Source: Setophaga petechia | Taxonomy: Eukaryota; Chordata; Aves; Passeriformes; Parulidae | Reading direction: 5' to 3' | Assembly: GCA_024362935.1 (NCBI GenBank) | Contig: JANCRA010000019.1 | Location: 6,754,501-6,818,500, forward strand | DNA: 64,000 nucleotides | Shown here: positions 1 through 12,160 of the stretch, piece by piece | Layout: every line of letters starts with the position of its first letter | How positions within the stretch are numbered: the first letter of the stretch is position 1 | Notes under the pieces: generated by a model | What the model was told of the DNA's origin: nothing | Databases searched by the model: none | What the model saw: only the letters and a program-made list of their open reading frames with translations | Program-made: the position numbers and the translations under genes

Positions 1-261
1 ATGTGGATGAAAAAGTAATGCCTTAAAGTGGAAGACTGCTGTGCTGGTGAGATTACTTAATTTTTTTTCTCCTCTCAGGTAGGAGTAATTGCTTTACTTT
101 TTGCAATGAAATTGTACTTGTTGGTTTTGTGTGGCTAAAAGGGATAAAATCCTGGGAAAATCCAAAGTTTACTTGGTGTTAGTACATATTTAGCATGTGA
201 AAGATATGTTTCCAAATCTGAAGATAGAAGGAAAAAGCAAAAGAAAGAACAATTCCCCATA

Positions 262-702
262 TAAGAAAGACATGGACCTTCTGGCATGAGTCCAGCAAAG
301 GATCACTAAGATGATTAAAGGATTGGTGGAGCATCTAATATTTAAATAGAGGCTGAGAAACCTGGGTTTGTTTAGCCTTGAGAAAAGTCGGGGGGAAGTT
401 GTTAATGTATATAAATAGCTGATGGGCAGGGAGTAAAGATGAAGCCAAACTCTTCTTCAGTGGTATCTAGGAAAAGAAAAAAACAGCGGAAATTGAAGTA
501 CAGGAAATTTCACTGAAACCTAAGAAAAAAATTATTTTAATGTGAAGATGATGAAACATAGGCACAGGTTGCTCAGGAACAGTGGTGTCTCATCCTTGGA
601 AATATTCAAAAGCCACCTGCTGAGGCTGACCCTGCTCTGAGCTGTGGGTTGGATTAGGTGACCTCCAGAGGCACGTTCCAACATCAGTTGTTCTGTGATT
701 CC
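262..702 (+). mobile_element. CR1 LINE 3' fragment
   Basis: The stretch follows the usual order of an avian CR1 3' end: a 'gaggctgagaaacctggg' block, a degraded 'agccaaactcttcttcagtg' block, 'ggttgctcaggaacagtgg', 'cttggaaatattcaaaag', then a tail near 690-702 (ttctgtgattcc) typical of the CR1 terminus. It is diverged, has small indels and carries no open reverse transcriptase frame. Its 3' end points rightwards, so it lies on the + strand. The 5' limit is approximate. Confidence 0.75.
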
Positions 703-3689
703 AAATCAATACCTTTACAAACTGTCTTAATGGTCTGTTTATACTGATCTGAATGGACACCAATATCTGCCTGTTTATGTGTCTTAAGAGGCAATTGTAA
801 CAGATAAATGAATTTTTGATCTACAGGAGATTTAGTCTAGATATTAAAGGACTAACTGATACTTGCTTCCTTGTTCTGTATATCAATGTATTTGACTGTA
901 TGCTATAGCCTAATTTTGCATCTATTTTAGAGTAATTATAAGCTAGAACTGCTTTTATAAAGCAAGAGTTTGCACAACATTCATAATATTCAAAAAATGG
1001 TCTGCACTGGAATCTTGGGTGCTAAAAAGCTGGAATATTTCCAGAAGCTTATAAGATCTGGGTTTGTGTAATGATGTTCACATGTAGAATCAAAAATATA
1101 TTTGTAGTTGTGCAACATGAGTTTTAAAGTCATCCTCTAAAGTTTAACTATCAACTTAATCTGAACAGATGCAAAAAGAATATTTTCCTTTCTTTCTTGC
1201 CTGGCTTGAAACCCAGTATGATCATTCAAGTGAAGCAAGTAAATAACTGTTTGCATTTTAGGTAGTTAAAGAATAATGCTATCAATCAATTCTGAAAATT
1301 AAGCCTGCAGTTCTGTGTTTGTGTCACAGAAGTATTAATTCTCTTCAAGCTAACATTCCTTCACAGTCCAAGTCAGAGTGAAAACCATATGAAAAATGTT
1401 GAAGTTTGCAAGTGAGCACACAGGGAAGTGATTTATCTCAGCAGGGAGGGAGCTAATCTCTTTCCAGTTTTTGTCTGGAAATTGATGGGTTTGTTTCACA
1501 GATAAGGCTCTGGCATCAAAGACAAACTGAAAAGAGGCGCTGCAAAAGGCTTATGGGTGTGGACAATATTTGTCAGTTCTAGCACAAGAGCAAATTTTAT
1601 CATCAGTTATAAATACCTTGATGAAATTAAGTGATATGAATAATTTTTTATGACATTTCAAAAGTACCCCTTTTTAGCTGTTTTCTCAGCCTGATATTAA
1701 AATATGAGCAAATACAGAATGACACATGACTGAAATTACAATTTTCAGATTTATATGTTGTCTTTGCCAGAGGTTGGGGCTGACACAGAAAATTTCCTGA
1801 GCATTGTACAGCCTAGAACATTTTGCAATTGGATGTATTCCAGAAATACTGCAAACTTTATGCTTTAAAAAGTCAGTCTCCTTTTTAGATGTTAACAGAG
1901 AGCTCTTGAAAGCACTAGCTCAAAATCACTGCTGGTATAGTTTGTTTTACTCAAATCTCTGCTTTTTAGAAAGAAACAGCAAGATTCTGTAGGAGAAGTC
2001 AAATGGGCTTTTTTCCCTTATACAGATTTTTGCATCAGTATTTCTGTTTGTTGAAATTAACTCACTTTAGCTTTGCCTGCCTAGAATGGACAGACTTGGT
2101 CCCTCATGTCACAGATCTCTCAGGGGTTTCTTTTTCTGTCCCTGTGAGACACCTTGTTTTGACCCTTTTCTTTTGTGAATATTTAACTTTTTTATAGTAG
2201 TTCCTACTTTAGGACACTAAGAACAAAAGCCTAGGTAATGCGATGTTACCACTTCATAAACTTTGGGAAAAGATTTTTTTCCCTCTGCATTTGTCCATTA
2301 ACTTCACATTAGGATTCTGAACTGAGCAGGATGCAGTGGCTAAATTTTATTCTTAGATGGGTACACTTCTGCTATGCAGTGACTTCAATTTTCTTAATTT
2401 TCTTCAAACGGAAAAAGTTACCTTTTAAAATTGAAATATATTGGCTAATTACGGACATTATTGTGAGGAGGAAAAGGTTCAAGCAGTGATTTGACACCTA
2501 CTTTTTATAAAAGAGACATTACTCTTTACCAGCATAAAGATATTTATTCTTCTTTTGACAACGTGCACTAATAATTTCAAAAAAGTACTTTTAGTACTGA
2601 ATTATGTTTGTTGGCTTTATTTTGAGCATCTCTGTTACTACACCTATGCTCTCCCTAAGTAACGTTTTGCTTTTTCATGCTTTAATAGTGCTGAGTTTCT
2701 TGTAGACATTTGTGGAACAGCATGCTCATAATACCGCAGAAAGATCCCCTTGATGTTCTGTTGTTGTAATTTGCTGCAAGTCCCTGGGGTTTTAGGAGAG
2801 TAAGGCAAACTTATGTCAGCTGCCATGTGGCAAGCTCCCAGTTATGCAGTTTTTATATTCTTGTTTTAAATGTTAGAAAAAGCAGCATTTCCTTTTTAAG
2901 ATGTGATCATAATGCTGATTGTCCTGTTAAATTCTAATCGTGGCCTTTTCCCATCATGCAAGCTTTTTTGAGATTTCAGTTGGGGTTTTTTTCTCATTTT
3001 CTGTGAATCCAGAGTAAAAGTCTCAGAAGAGAGGGGAAAAAATTGGGCACCAACCAAGAAAAAAAGCTCTCATCAGCTAAAAATACTTCATTTAAATGGT
3101 TTGATATGTTATTTTGATTGTGATTTATTCTCGTTTTACCATTTTAAACATATGGTAAGTTTCTAAAATAAAAGTGTCTTTTAACCAAAGAAGAAAAATG
3201 TAATTTAAAAAATAGCAGAATAAGTTTTTTGTGGACTCAATTTTTTTTTGAGCATGTTAAGCATTGGAATGCATTGAACCAAATTTTTTCTGAATAGTTT
3301 GAATTTAGACGACTTTGATTTAAAAACCCTCGGTCTCAGTACAAGTTGCATTTACTCGAATGGGATTACTTGGGCAAAGGACACAGTTTGTGTTCGTTTG
3401 TGGACAGGTTGCCTGAAATTGACCAGTACCAAGGCAAATATTGCTCTGACTAAAGACTTCCAATTATAAGAGTTTAGCTCTGAGTCCTTTGAAGATAACT
3501 AAAGCAAAAAGTATTTTCAGCCTCATTTGTCCCTTATCTACATCTGCTGCTGGCAGGCATTGTGTTTAGAAAAGGAATATTTATGAGGCAGCAATTCTCA
3601 TGGAACACCTTGATTTTCATCTAGATGAGCTGCACAAGCCCGGAGATGCAGTTCCTGAATTCAGGGATCTGTGTTTCTCCTGGGGAGCT
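703..3689. other. Non-coding upstream sequence, no gene seen
   Basis: AT-rich sequence with many short homopolymer runs. The open frames are all under about 65 codons, have no recognisable protein similarity and are not flanked by paired splice sites. I see no repeat family I can name here. Confidence 0.5.
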
Positions 3690-4570
3690 GCAGTGTGCTA
3701 GCCACTGCTGAGAGCCAAACACCCACCCAGCTGCTCACCCACTCCTCCTCAGGGGGCAGGGGAACAAAATAGGATAAGGAAACTGGTGGGTTGAGATAAA
3801 GTTAGAGAAATTGCATGCCAATTTACTGTTGTGAGTAAAAAAAACCTGACTTGGGGAAAATGAATTTAATGTATTGCCAATGAAAATAGATTTAGGTAGT
3901 GAGAAACCAAGGCAAGCAATAAAACAGAACAGCATCTTTTCTCTCCTTCTTCCAAGCTCAACTTCCCTTCTCCCAGATCCTGCCCCCCACCCCACAATCA
4001 ATACAGTGAGGCATAGGGATGGCCACAGTCAGTCTGCAGCAGATCCTCTCAGTCTCTCTTTCCATCTGACACCTTTCCTCTGCTCTGGTGTGGGTCCTTC
4101 CATGAGCTGCAGTCCTACAGGGAAAAAACTGCTCTGGCATGAGGTCTTGCCAGCCCTCAATCAGACCTCTGCTTCAGTGTAGGTTGTTCAAGGGGCTGCA
4201 GGGGAGTCTCTGCTCCAGCATCTGTAGCACCTTCTCTCCTTCTCCTCTTGCATCGGTGCTTACACTGGTGTTTCTCACTCCTGCTTTTTCTTTTTCCTCT
4301 GTCTGTCCAGCATTTTTTAAATTTCTCTTAAATATATTATCACAGATGTGTGAACATGATGGGTTCATCTGTGTCCTGTGTTAGGTCTGCTGGAGCTGAC
4401 AGGAATCAGCTGTGTCCAGCACAGGGCAGCCTCAGCCTCCTCCCATTCCTCCCTTTATCCCCCCTGCTACCAAAACCCTCACATGGGCAACCAATGCATG
4501 AGTCTATTTGTCTGCAACCCTGCCAATAGTTCTTTTAAAAATAAAACTTCTTTGCTATATGACATAAAAA
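3690..4570 (+). mobile_element. Degenerate LTR/ERV-related sequence
   Basis: The block from the 'cagctgctcacccactcctc' region through 'gtgggttgagataaag' and on into C/T-rich sequence resembles a widespread avian ERVL-type LTR. The same short block (gggttgagataaag) recurs near 32215 in this window, also beside 'cagctgcttgc', which supports a shared repeat origin. No target-site duplication or second LTR is visible, so the limits and the family are uncertain. The small open frames on both strands inside it are chance products of a C/T-rich repeat. Confidence 0.4.
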
Positions 4571-5859
4571 GTAATGTGGTCTAAGACAGCTGCAGAAGTA
4601 ACAAAACTTAGAACTCGACAGAATAAAAAAGCCCTTGTAATGTCTGATAGCAGTTTGTCTGTCTGTCTATTTATCTTATTCTGAGTGCTTATATATAAAC
4701 AATTTGGTCGTTTTAAAAGGACTGTTATTACTAGGTATTAAATATGCTTTTTGAAAGCAGATCGATTATGAGTCATTATTATTCCTTCCATGATTCTGTT
4801 CTCCAACTTTATTTACACTTCTGTTCCCACTTGAATTGATAACAGAAACAAATATGTCTTGCATATTTGTGTAGTGTATATAATGTGATGGGGAGCACAT
4901 GCAATATAGAATGAAACTGAATTATTGATGATAGATGAAAGATAAAACAAAATGTATCAGTTCAACAAAGCTCCGATGTATTTAAAATTAAGAAAATGCC
5001 CAACTGCATTGGAGAAATGCAAGAAACAGTGGTAAAATTCAAGCACAATAATGAGAATTAAGGGCCTGATGGTACATGCCTGTGTGGAGGGGACTTTGGG
5101 TATGGCTCTTGTTAAGCATATTTGTTTGCCAAGGTGGTAGAAATGGTTCTCACAAATAAAAATTAATCTAATTTAAATTGGCTCCTTTTGTAGTGAATAG
5201 ACATGTTACTATTACACAGTACCCTCTCATCTTACCTTCTTGCTTCTGCAGCTATTTCAGGTTACATCTTGACAGGGAATTTTATTTTTTGAGTTTCAAA
5301 CAAGTTTGTTGTTATTTATTGCAGTATAAGCGACATAATGTATGTTAGGAATTATCTCTCAATTTATATTTATTTTTAGTCTGAGACAATCCTAGGAAGA
5401 TCTGCAATTTAAGTGGTAATAAAAAGAAAGAAGTACCTAACTGATTCTTTTTTTTTCCTAGCCTTGTAGTGGGGTTTTACAAAAATTATTTTTCACCTCC
5501 ATTCTCCTTAGTTTCTCAAAGGAGATAAAAGTTAAGGACTAGTATCCATAAAAGACTCTGAACAAAGCATACTGCGTTTTCTTTTTCTCTGTAGTTCAAA
5601 AAGGCAAAGGAGTAACTCAGTTCAGCTTGAGGTTATGCATCTTATAAAAATGATGCAATGACTTTAATAGCCTCTGATATCATCAAAGTGCATGGACGAT
5701 GTGGCGTAACATGTACTGTGTTTTTCAAGCAGCGAGTTCTCTTTCCAAAAGCAAAAATTAAGCCTAAAATAACATTAAACCACTAAGACAGCCTAATTGC
5801 TAAGAGACAGTTCGCGTGACCAGATTATAGTATGTCACTTCTTTTTAGATCAGTCACTT
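4571..5859. other. Non-coding sequence, no gene seen
   Basis: AT-rich sequence with no open frame above about 60 codons that resembles a protein, no recognisable repeat, and no convincing acceptor-donor pair. Confidence 0.5.
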
Positions 5860-6360
5860 CTAAGCAAACAGACATCCTTCAGCAGCTGAGTATTTCCCTG
5901 TGGCACTCCGCTAAGAAAAACACGGAGGGAGACCTGCCCGACACGGCTCTTTCCGCTGGCTGTGATTTATCTGCAGTCACGGGAGTGCTTATCTGCCCAG
6001 ATAGAGCCGCAGAGCCCGCGCCTGCCGCTCGCTCCGAGTGGAGGGCCCATTGTTCTGCCACGGCGCTGCAGAGATTGCCAAGGGTTGACCTTGCCTGGTG
6101 ACCTTATCAGAGGTGATTTTGCAAAAAATTTACTGGTTTGTTTCAGTAACATTCAAAGAATTTTCTGCAAGTAGGTTTCTTTTCTTGGCGTGTTTCAAAT
6201 GGTAGCCACGACGATTGCGATTCTAGTCAGAGGTTGCTCCGGAGGGGGTTTTGTGCTTCTGAGGAGTTTTCTATTTTTTCCATTCTCTAAGGCCTTGTGC
6301 TGTCTTCTGATTCTTTGAAGACAGCAATGGCTGTGCCTGCAAAAAGCACGTGTCAGCTGC
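5860..6360. promoter_or_regulatory. Candidate cis-regulatory island (GATA/SOX/E-box cluster)
   Basis: This is a locally GC-richer stretch in AT-rich surroundings. It holds TTATCT at 5967-5972 and 5989-5994, AGATAG at 5999-6004 (forming a GATA palindrome with the previous site), CTTATCAG at 6103-6110, a consensus SOX site CCATTGTTC at 6047-6055, and adjacent E-boxes CACGTG at 6347-6352 and CAGCTG at 6354-6359. Short motifs like these occur by chance, so the clustering together with the composition shift is the only support. It could be an enhancer or an upstream promoter of the RP1 locus about 12 kb away. No TATA box or transcript start can be assigned. Confidence 0.35.
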
Positions 6361-6461
6361 TGCTCCTCTGAAGAAAAGTGTAACCACATAAATGTATCCT
6401 ATGGAAGCACGACCAATATTTTACTATAAAACATACTTTCTTTGTCACTGTGATAAGTCAT

Positions 6462-6775
6462 TGTAGGAGGATAGAATAAAAGAAAATAAAGATAGTGTAG
6501 AAAGTAATCTTACCCCTAAGGAGTTGCAGCTGGACCAATTATCAAAGATTAGGAACAGGCCTGACTTTACCAGGCCACAGCTGTAACCAGTGAGAAGTAG
6601 AGTGCTATAAAAGAGTGGGGTGGCTGGTTGAGAGGGGAACTGGAGTCAGTTGGGTATTTTGTGAAGAAGAAAGAGTCAGTGCTCTGAGGAGCTGCTCATG
6701 AGAAACGCCTAGAAGGTATGGAACCCTTGTGATAAGGAGACAACAGTATGGAACCCCTGCAATAAGATGGCAACA
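6462..6775 (+). repeat. 5' LTR of the short ERV
   Basis: Begins TGTAGGAGG and ends GCAACA. A TATA-like box (gctataaaagag, from about 6603) would serve as the LTR promoter. The copy is closely matched by the downstream LTR at 7298-7612. Confidence 0.9.
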
Positions 6776-6777
6776 AT

Positions 6778-6795
6778 TGGAGATCCCAATGTGAT
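6778..6795 (+). other. Primer-binding-site-like sequence
   Basis: The sequence tggagatcccaatgtgat begins two bases after the 5' LTR. By eye it matches the complement of a tRNA-Gln 3' end at most positions. The primer assignment is from memory and tentative. Confidence 0.5.
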
Positions 6796-7279
6796 TCAGG
6801 AAAGAAGACTCTAATACTAAACTTTATGAGCCTGTGGATTTGGGAAAAAGGACTTAACTATTCAGGAAATAAGACTTAAAACATTAAGCAACGTGATCAC
6901 ATGGTGAGCTGGGTAGAGAACAGCATGAGGGAAAACAACAAAACTGAAAGAATAAGGGGAGAATTTACTAAAGCAACTGTAAGAGCTGGAGAAAGAATAG
7001 TTGTATTATTTAGTACAATTATTTATTGATTAGTGGAGCATATCAATTGCAGCTATTAGTGTCTGTTAAATATGAGTATAAAAGATTTTAAAGATAAGTA
7101 CTTTGTACACTGAGAAAAGCAGCAAAAATGAACCAACACTTAGCAATAAAGATATATTCGTACTGTAAAATGTTGTCTGAACATTAGTATAACTATTAAT
7201 TCTAAATGAAATATATTAATGTGTCATAATGTTAATTTATTTGAACATGTCCTTTTAGAAATGCTGAAACTCCATAATT

Positions 7280-7297
7280 AAAAGAAAAAGGGGGAAT
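7280..7297 (+). other. Polypurine tract of the short ERV
   Basis: An 18-base purine-rich run ending in gggggaat directly abuts the 3' LTR start at 7298, where plus-strand priming in an LTR element is expected. Confidence 0.75.
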
Positions 7298-7612
7298 TGT
7301 AGGGGGAATAGAATATAAGAAAATAAAGATAGTGTAGAAAGTATTCTTAACCCTAAGGAGTTGCAGCTGGGCCAATTATCAAAGATTAGGAACAGGCCTG
7401 ACTTTAACAGGCCACAGCTGTAACCAATGAGAAGCAGAGTGCTATAAAAGAGTGGGGTGGCTGATTGAGAAGGGAACTGGAGTCAGTTGGGTGTTTTGTG
7501 AAGAAGAAAGAGTCAGTGCTCTGAGAAGCTGCCCATGGGAAACACCAAGAAGGGATGAAACTCTTGTGATAAGGAGACAACAGTATGGAACCCCTGCAAT
7601 AAGATGGCAACA
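7298..7612 (+). repeat. 3' LTR of the short ERV
   Basis: Matches the LTR at 6462-6775 over its full length with about 20 differences by eye. It begins TGTAGGGGG, ends GCAACA, and is followed at once by the AGTCAT duplication. Confidence 0.9.
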
Positions 7613-7975
7613 AGTCATCAATACCAAAAGGTTTCAAGAATTGATCTATTTCCCCCCTTCAGCATCCCTTTAGACAATATTAGATCTATATATGAATACT
7701 CTTTTCCTTCAGTATCATCTGAAAATCTGAGCATTTTCTCTTAATTAGTATTTGAAATTGTTGAGAAATTCAAGAACAATAACAAAAATTAAATAATTAA
7801 AATGTATCTTTTTTAATTTGGAAAATAATTTGAAAATGGGTTCTGCCCAATATTCAGTAGAGTGAAGATAACAGCATGTATACATTTCACAGAGTAGCAT
7901 ATTATAATGTAGCTGTATCCTGAAGGAGAGTGGAGCATCTGAACACACCTCCTTTCCAGCTGCAGTCACATTCAT

Positions 7976-8262
7976 GGAATCACAGAATGGGTCAGGATGG
8001 AAGGGACCACACTGGGTCATCAGTTCCAACCTCCCTGCTCCTAGAGCACATGGCACAGGATTGCATCCAGATGGTTCTTGAACTCCCGGGTGAGGGAGAG
8101 CCCACAACCTCTCTGGACAATCTGTTCCACTTCATGGTCCCCTGCACAGAACAGAAGTTTTCTTTTGTTCTTTCTTACATACAGGTGGAATTCCCTGTGC
8201 CTCAGTTTCTGTCTGTTGCTTCTTGGTCTATTGGTTGACACCACTGAGAAGAGCCTGACTTG
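7976..8262 (-). mobile_element. CR1 LINE 3' fragment, reverse orientation
   Basis: Starts with ggaatcacagaatggg, the reverse complement of the CR1 terminus, and continues through 'ggaagggacc', 'gttccaacctccctgctcc' and 'ggacaatctgttccac', in the order expected of a reversed CR1 3' end. The 102- and 120-codon open frames on the two strands here are repeat sequence, not genes. Confidence 0.85.
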
Positions 8263-11200
8263 AAAACTAACAGGTGATGGGAAAAAGAAAGATTGGTTTT
8301 TTTTTAAGTGAAGAATAATAATAGCAAGGGGAAGGAACCTTAAAAGCATGTCAACTTTCTGTAGCAATGGAGCAGCAGAAGCAGAAATGCTACAAACCTG
8401 TATTGACTGCCAGGCCTTTCTATCGCTGACCTCCCCTCAGTTTTTAATGATAGGTGATACATTGTCTTCTAAGTTAACTCATCTGCTTTTTCTTGGCTTC
8501 GTGATATTTTATCACTGGAGAAACACCACAAGGATCAGTCTGGGACTCAGTCTAATGAGCAGATCCTTTCCATTAAATGGAAAATGGACAGATCCTTTCC
8601 AAAAATGATATGCATTGGATTTTATCTGTGTCAAGCACTGAGTACATGATTTGACTAAATTTGGTTAAGAGATAGAAAAAAAAAAAAAAAAGATAGTGGG
8701 TCACCTATTCTTTAACTTGGCCAAAGCAACCTTTTTTTTTAAAAAATCAAATTTTAAAATATTTTGTCTTGTCTAATATCAGTGTCTCACATGATGAAAC
8801 TTTGAGTTTTCTTTCTTATATTTTACTGAAAGAATTTGGAATCAGCAATGATACTTCTTACCACTCTGTGGTCATGTATTCATCTCACAGACTTCCTACT
8901 ACCAAATATTTTTATGGCTTTTGGTAATTTAATTATAGCTTGATTAAAAATTAACAACTTCAATACAGAGATATGTTATTAATTAGAAATACATAATTTT
9001 GCTAGCGAACGTTTAATTAAAATGAAGTAGTAAGTTTTGTTTATGTATAATTTTTAGTCAATATTACTGTGTGTAGAAGAATTTTATTGAAAATATATGG
9101 GGCTTGATTTAGACAAGGGAAGAAACATTGATATATGGAGAATGGGTGGTGATTACACCAATTTGATTGATGTTATAATGTAAAACAATTTGATTATTTT
9201 TGCAGGAGGTGGATATTGCCTTTCTCTTTTTCATTGAGTATATATAAAAAAATCCTTATAAATGTAATGTAATTTTTTAGCTTTATTTGAAATTAGAAAC
9301 AAGCACTACGACAAAATTACAATGCAGAAATAGAGGCTGGAAATCTTCATAAAAAAACCCAAATATGGATCTAATTGGCTCAAAATTCTATAAATGTATA
9401 AGATCCTTTGGTAAAAAAACAGTCCAGCATATGAGGGAATTTAGGGGAATATACTTCCAAACCAAAATAAAATGAAAGGGAAATAACAGGTCTGGGAATT
9501 TGCAAGAAAGACGCCACAAAACGACTATTTAACCTAAAAGATATAAAAATAACTGAAGATATTTGAGTAGAGCTTCTCTTTGGGTGTAGGTGTGTGTTTG
9601 TGTATCTACACATACCTACTCAGACATAAACATGCATATGCGGAAATATCTACTTAAAATGTTTGTATGTAAGTGAGAGGAAATGCAGAAATGGCAAAAC
9701 CAAGTTTTTTGGAGAGCTGCAGTAACAGAAGTTGTGACTGACTTCTGCTTTGAATCTCAGAGTGGGAATCCTGGGCTGATACTAGGAGCATATATTTGGT
9801 TTCATTTTTTACATCTAATGCTGCAAGTATGACAGCCAAATAAAAGGCAGTGGTACTTGTATTTTCTCAGATCTTCTTGCTTGTGCCTACAGTAAACACA
9901 ACTGAGCTAGACCTGTACTGGGAATTCAGGCACAGCGATACAGAGGCTGGAGGTGTTGCGTTGTTTCACCCAGGCATGCTCAGATTTGAGTTAGATATTT
10001 TGACTTCAGAATCCTGGGAATACAGAGCCTTTAGATGAGGGGGGGAATGTGTGTCTGTATTTGACACTATTTTTGTCTGTCAAAGAAATGGATATCAAAA
10101 CCAAGGCTTAAAATTAGGTGTGTCTTGCCACTGGGCATTTGTACCTGTGAGGTCTGTTGTGGAATTAGATGTTGTGCATCCCTCAGTCTGTTCCTGTACA
10201 CAGCCTAGACAGGAGCAGGAGCACTGAGGCTTAGATATACGGACTTAAACCCTTGCTCTAAATCAGGCATGGAACTGGATCTCTGGAGTGGGAAGATCCT
10301 TGTAACTGCAAGGCAGGGGAATAGAGGACAATAACAGCTGGCTGCCTGGGCTGGAACAGGGAATGGTCAGGTTTCTTCAGGTAAGATTGGCAAAGCAGTG
10401 ATGAACTGTGCATTGCACCAAAGATAAGACATTAAGCAGCTTAGAGTTGTCAGAGCTGGAATAGTTGTACACGTGCCCAGCAGCAAAGTTGCACTGTTAG
10501 CAATTTGGGAGCCTCAGGAACCTGGGCACCTACAGGAGTAGGCAGCAGATGTTTGAAGATGTAGTCTTTTACTTTAAAACTTTTTATTTTTATTTTGTGG
10601 GAGGCAAAGCTGTAAAATATATAAGCCATGAAAGAAATAAGACCAGATCCTAGCAAAAGGTTTTATGATATCTTCCAGAAGGAACCAAAAGGTTCTCTCA
10701 TAGTCACTTTAGTTTATGCTTCACAATGTCCCCACAAAATAGGAAAGTTGGCAAGGCCATTGTATAGAATTTCAGGTAGATAAACTGAGGCAAATGGCAA
10801 GGTAAGATGAAAACAAGTTGATCAGAGAACTCATGTGCTACCTGCTTAATTTTTTTCTTTGGCCATGGTCTTTGGGAGATGCAAAGAATAATAGTTATAA
10901 ATCAACAGATTGTTAAGAAATACAAAGGAGGTAAAAAATAACAACAAAAAAAAGATTGTATGACAACCCTAGCTGTCTTAAGTAACATTTTCAGTAAAAC
11001 ATTAAGATTTTATGGCTAATACAGTAAAAAATCAATCTTTAATAAATTGACAGCACTGATTAGGTTTGCAGTTAGTTGTAACATGACTTTTTTACAAATC
11101 ATGGCATGTTAAGGATGGTACAGAGACAACTGCATTATTAGTTTGGTGAAAGGGCTGTGAGGGTCATGAAAGCAAATATTTAGGGAAGAAAAGAAACTTT

Positions 11201-11368
11201 TTAAATGTTGTAAAAGATGAAAACTAGGGATATGGAAAAATTTCTAGTCCTTTTTTGTCCTGTTTAAAGAATTTGAGAAGCTCTATAGGCATTCACTTAT
11301 CAGTGCAATGACTTGTGTAAATGTACTGTAAACAAATAAAACGCAGTCTAGGATGATTCTTTTTTCAG
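8263..11368. other. Non-coding upstream sequence, no gene seen
   Basis: AT-rich sequence with poly(A)/poly(T) runs. Open frames do not exceed about 85 codons and resemble nothing known. No repeat family is recognised. A GC-richer stretch near 9900-10500 has no clear motif cluster. Confidence 0.5.
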
Positions 11369-11439
11369 ATGGCAACACAGAAAAAAATGAGAAGATGGTT
11401 GACCCTTCCATTCAGTTAGTATATACTACAGAGCAGAAG
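11369..11439 (+). CDS. Candidate upstream coding exon of the RP1 locus (N-terminal extension)
   Basis: A 71-nt stretch lies between a good acceptor (gattcttttttcag, AG at 11367-11368) and a consensus donor (CAGAAG followed by GTAAGT). It is open only in the frame entered at phase 1, reading DGNTEKNEK, then MVDPSIQLVY, then TTEQK, and it leaves in phase 0. RP1 exon 2 begins at 18262 with four in-frame codons (I-A-V-K) ahead of the usual ATG, so this exon could join it without a frame break and add residues before the classical start. The next exon upstream is not identified in the window. It could instead be a chance exon-like segment, since 23 clean codons are weak evidence. I do not recognise the peptide. 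Confidence 0.45.
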
Positions 11440-12103
11440 GTAAGTGTAGATGGTTCAGTACATCTGAGGCAAGAAAATAAGGAAAACTAATCTGAGAATT
11501 GTAATGCATTTAAATCTGAGGTAGGCTATACGTTACAGAATTAAATTCTAGCTCACTTAAAGCTGATGGGCTAATTTGTACTTGTGGAAAGCCAGACATT
11601 TCCCAGAGGAATCTGTCTACTGAACACAAATGGGTATTAAGATTTGAGTTAAATGTACTGGTGGTCAAAAACCAGAACTCAAACAGGAGTTTTTCAGTTC
11701 AGCTAAGCATTCAGGCAGAGTTCTGTTAAAAGGAGAGCTCTGGTTTTATTTTATTTTGTTTTCCTCCCTGGAGGCATACTTTTTTCCCTCATTCTGCATC
11801 CTCAGCTGTTGGTTATCAAATCTCTGTTGGAGAATTTAATGAATAAAAGTGTGTGAGGATTAACTCGATAAGAACTTCATGTATATCAAACAGTAAAATG
11901 CCGTTGTAATGTGATGGTTCAAAATCTTATCAGTAGTAACATATTAATAGTACCACATTTTTTGGAAAGCTTTGCTGGAAAGGATGTCAACAGACTGGGC
12001 ACACTGAAGGGAACTTAACCCAGGCCCCTGCTTCTAATGCGGTAATTTCCTTTTTAGGTTGATAGCAGTTTCCTAGTTCCATACCTTACTGAGCAGTTCA
12101 ATT

Positions 12104-12160
12104 AAAAAAAAAAAAAACAAACAAAAAAAACCCAAAAAAACCCAAAAAAAACCAAAACCA
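12104..12160. repeat. A-rich simple repeat
   Basis: A long A run followed by imperfect repeats of A(7-8)CCC units. It looks like a decayed poly(A)-type microsatellite. Confidence 0.8.

Larger units (their letters stand above)
6462..7612 (+). mobile_element. Short non-autonomous LTR retrotransposon, complete with 6-bp TSD
   Basis: Two direct repeats of 314 and 315 bp, each starting TGTAGG and ending GCAACA, flank 522 bp of unique sequence. The six bases AGTCAT stand immediately before (6456-6461) and after (7613-7618), a clean target-site duplication. A primer-binding-site-like sequence follows the first LTR and a polypurine tract precedes the second, giving + orientation. A 6-bp duplication suggests the ERVK (ERV2) class. 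The internal region has no gag, pol or env frame, so the element must have been mobilised in trans. By eye the LTRs differ at roughly 20 positions, so it is not a very recent insertion. Confidence 0.9.

Noticed and set aside
7745..8367. Open frames of 102-120 codons on both strands
   Set aside because: They overlap a reversed CR1 fragment and translate repeat sequence; no known protein pattern.
9628..9670. A small exon-like segment ending at a GTAAGT
   Set aside because: The acceptor tract (acacatacctactcag) is weak, the peptide is not recognisable, and no partner phase supports it.
9850..10038. An open frame after a good acceptor-like 'tattttctcag'
   Set aside because: No donor follows in frame and the peptide resembles nothing known.
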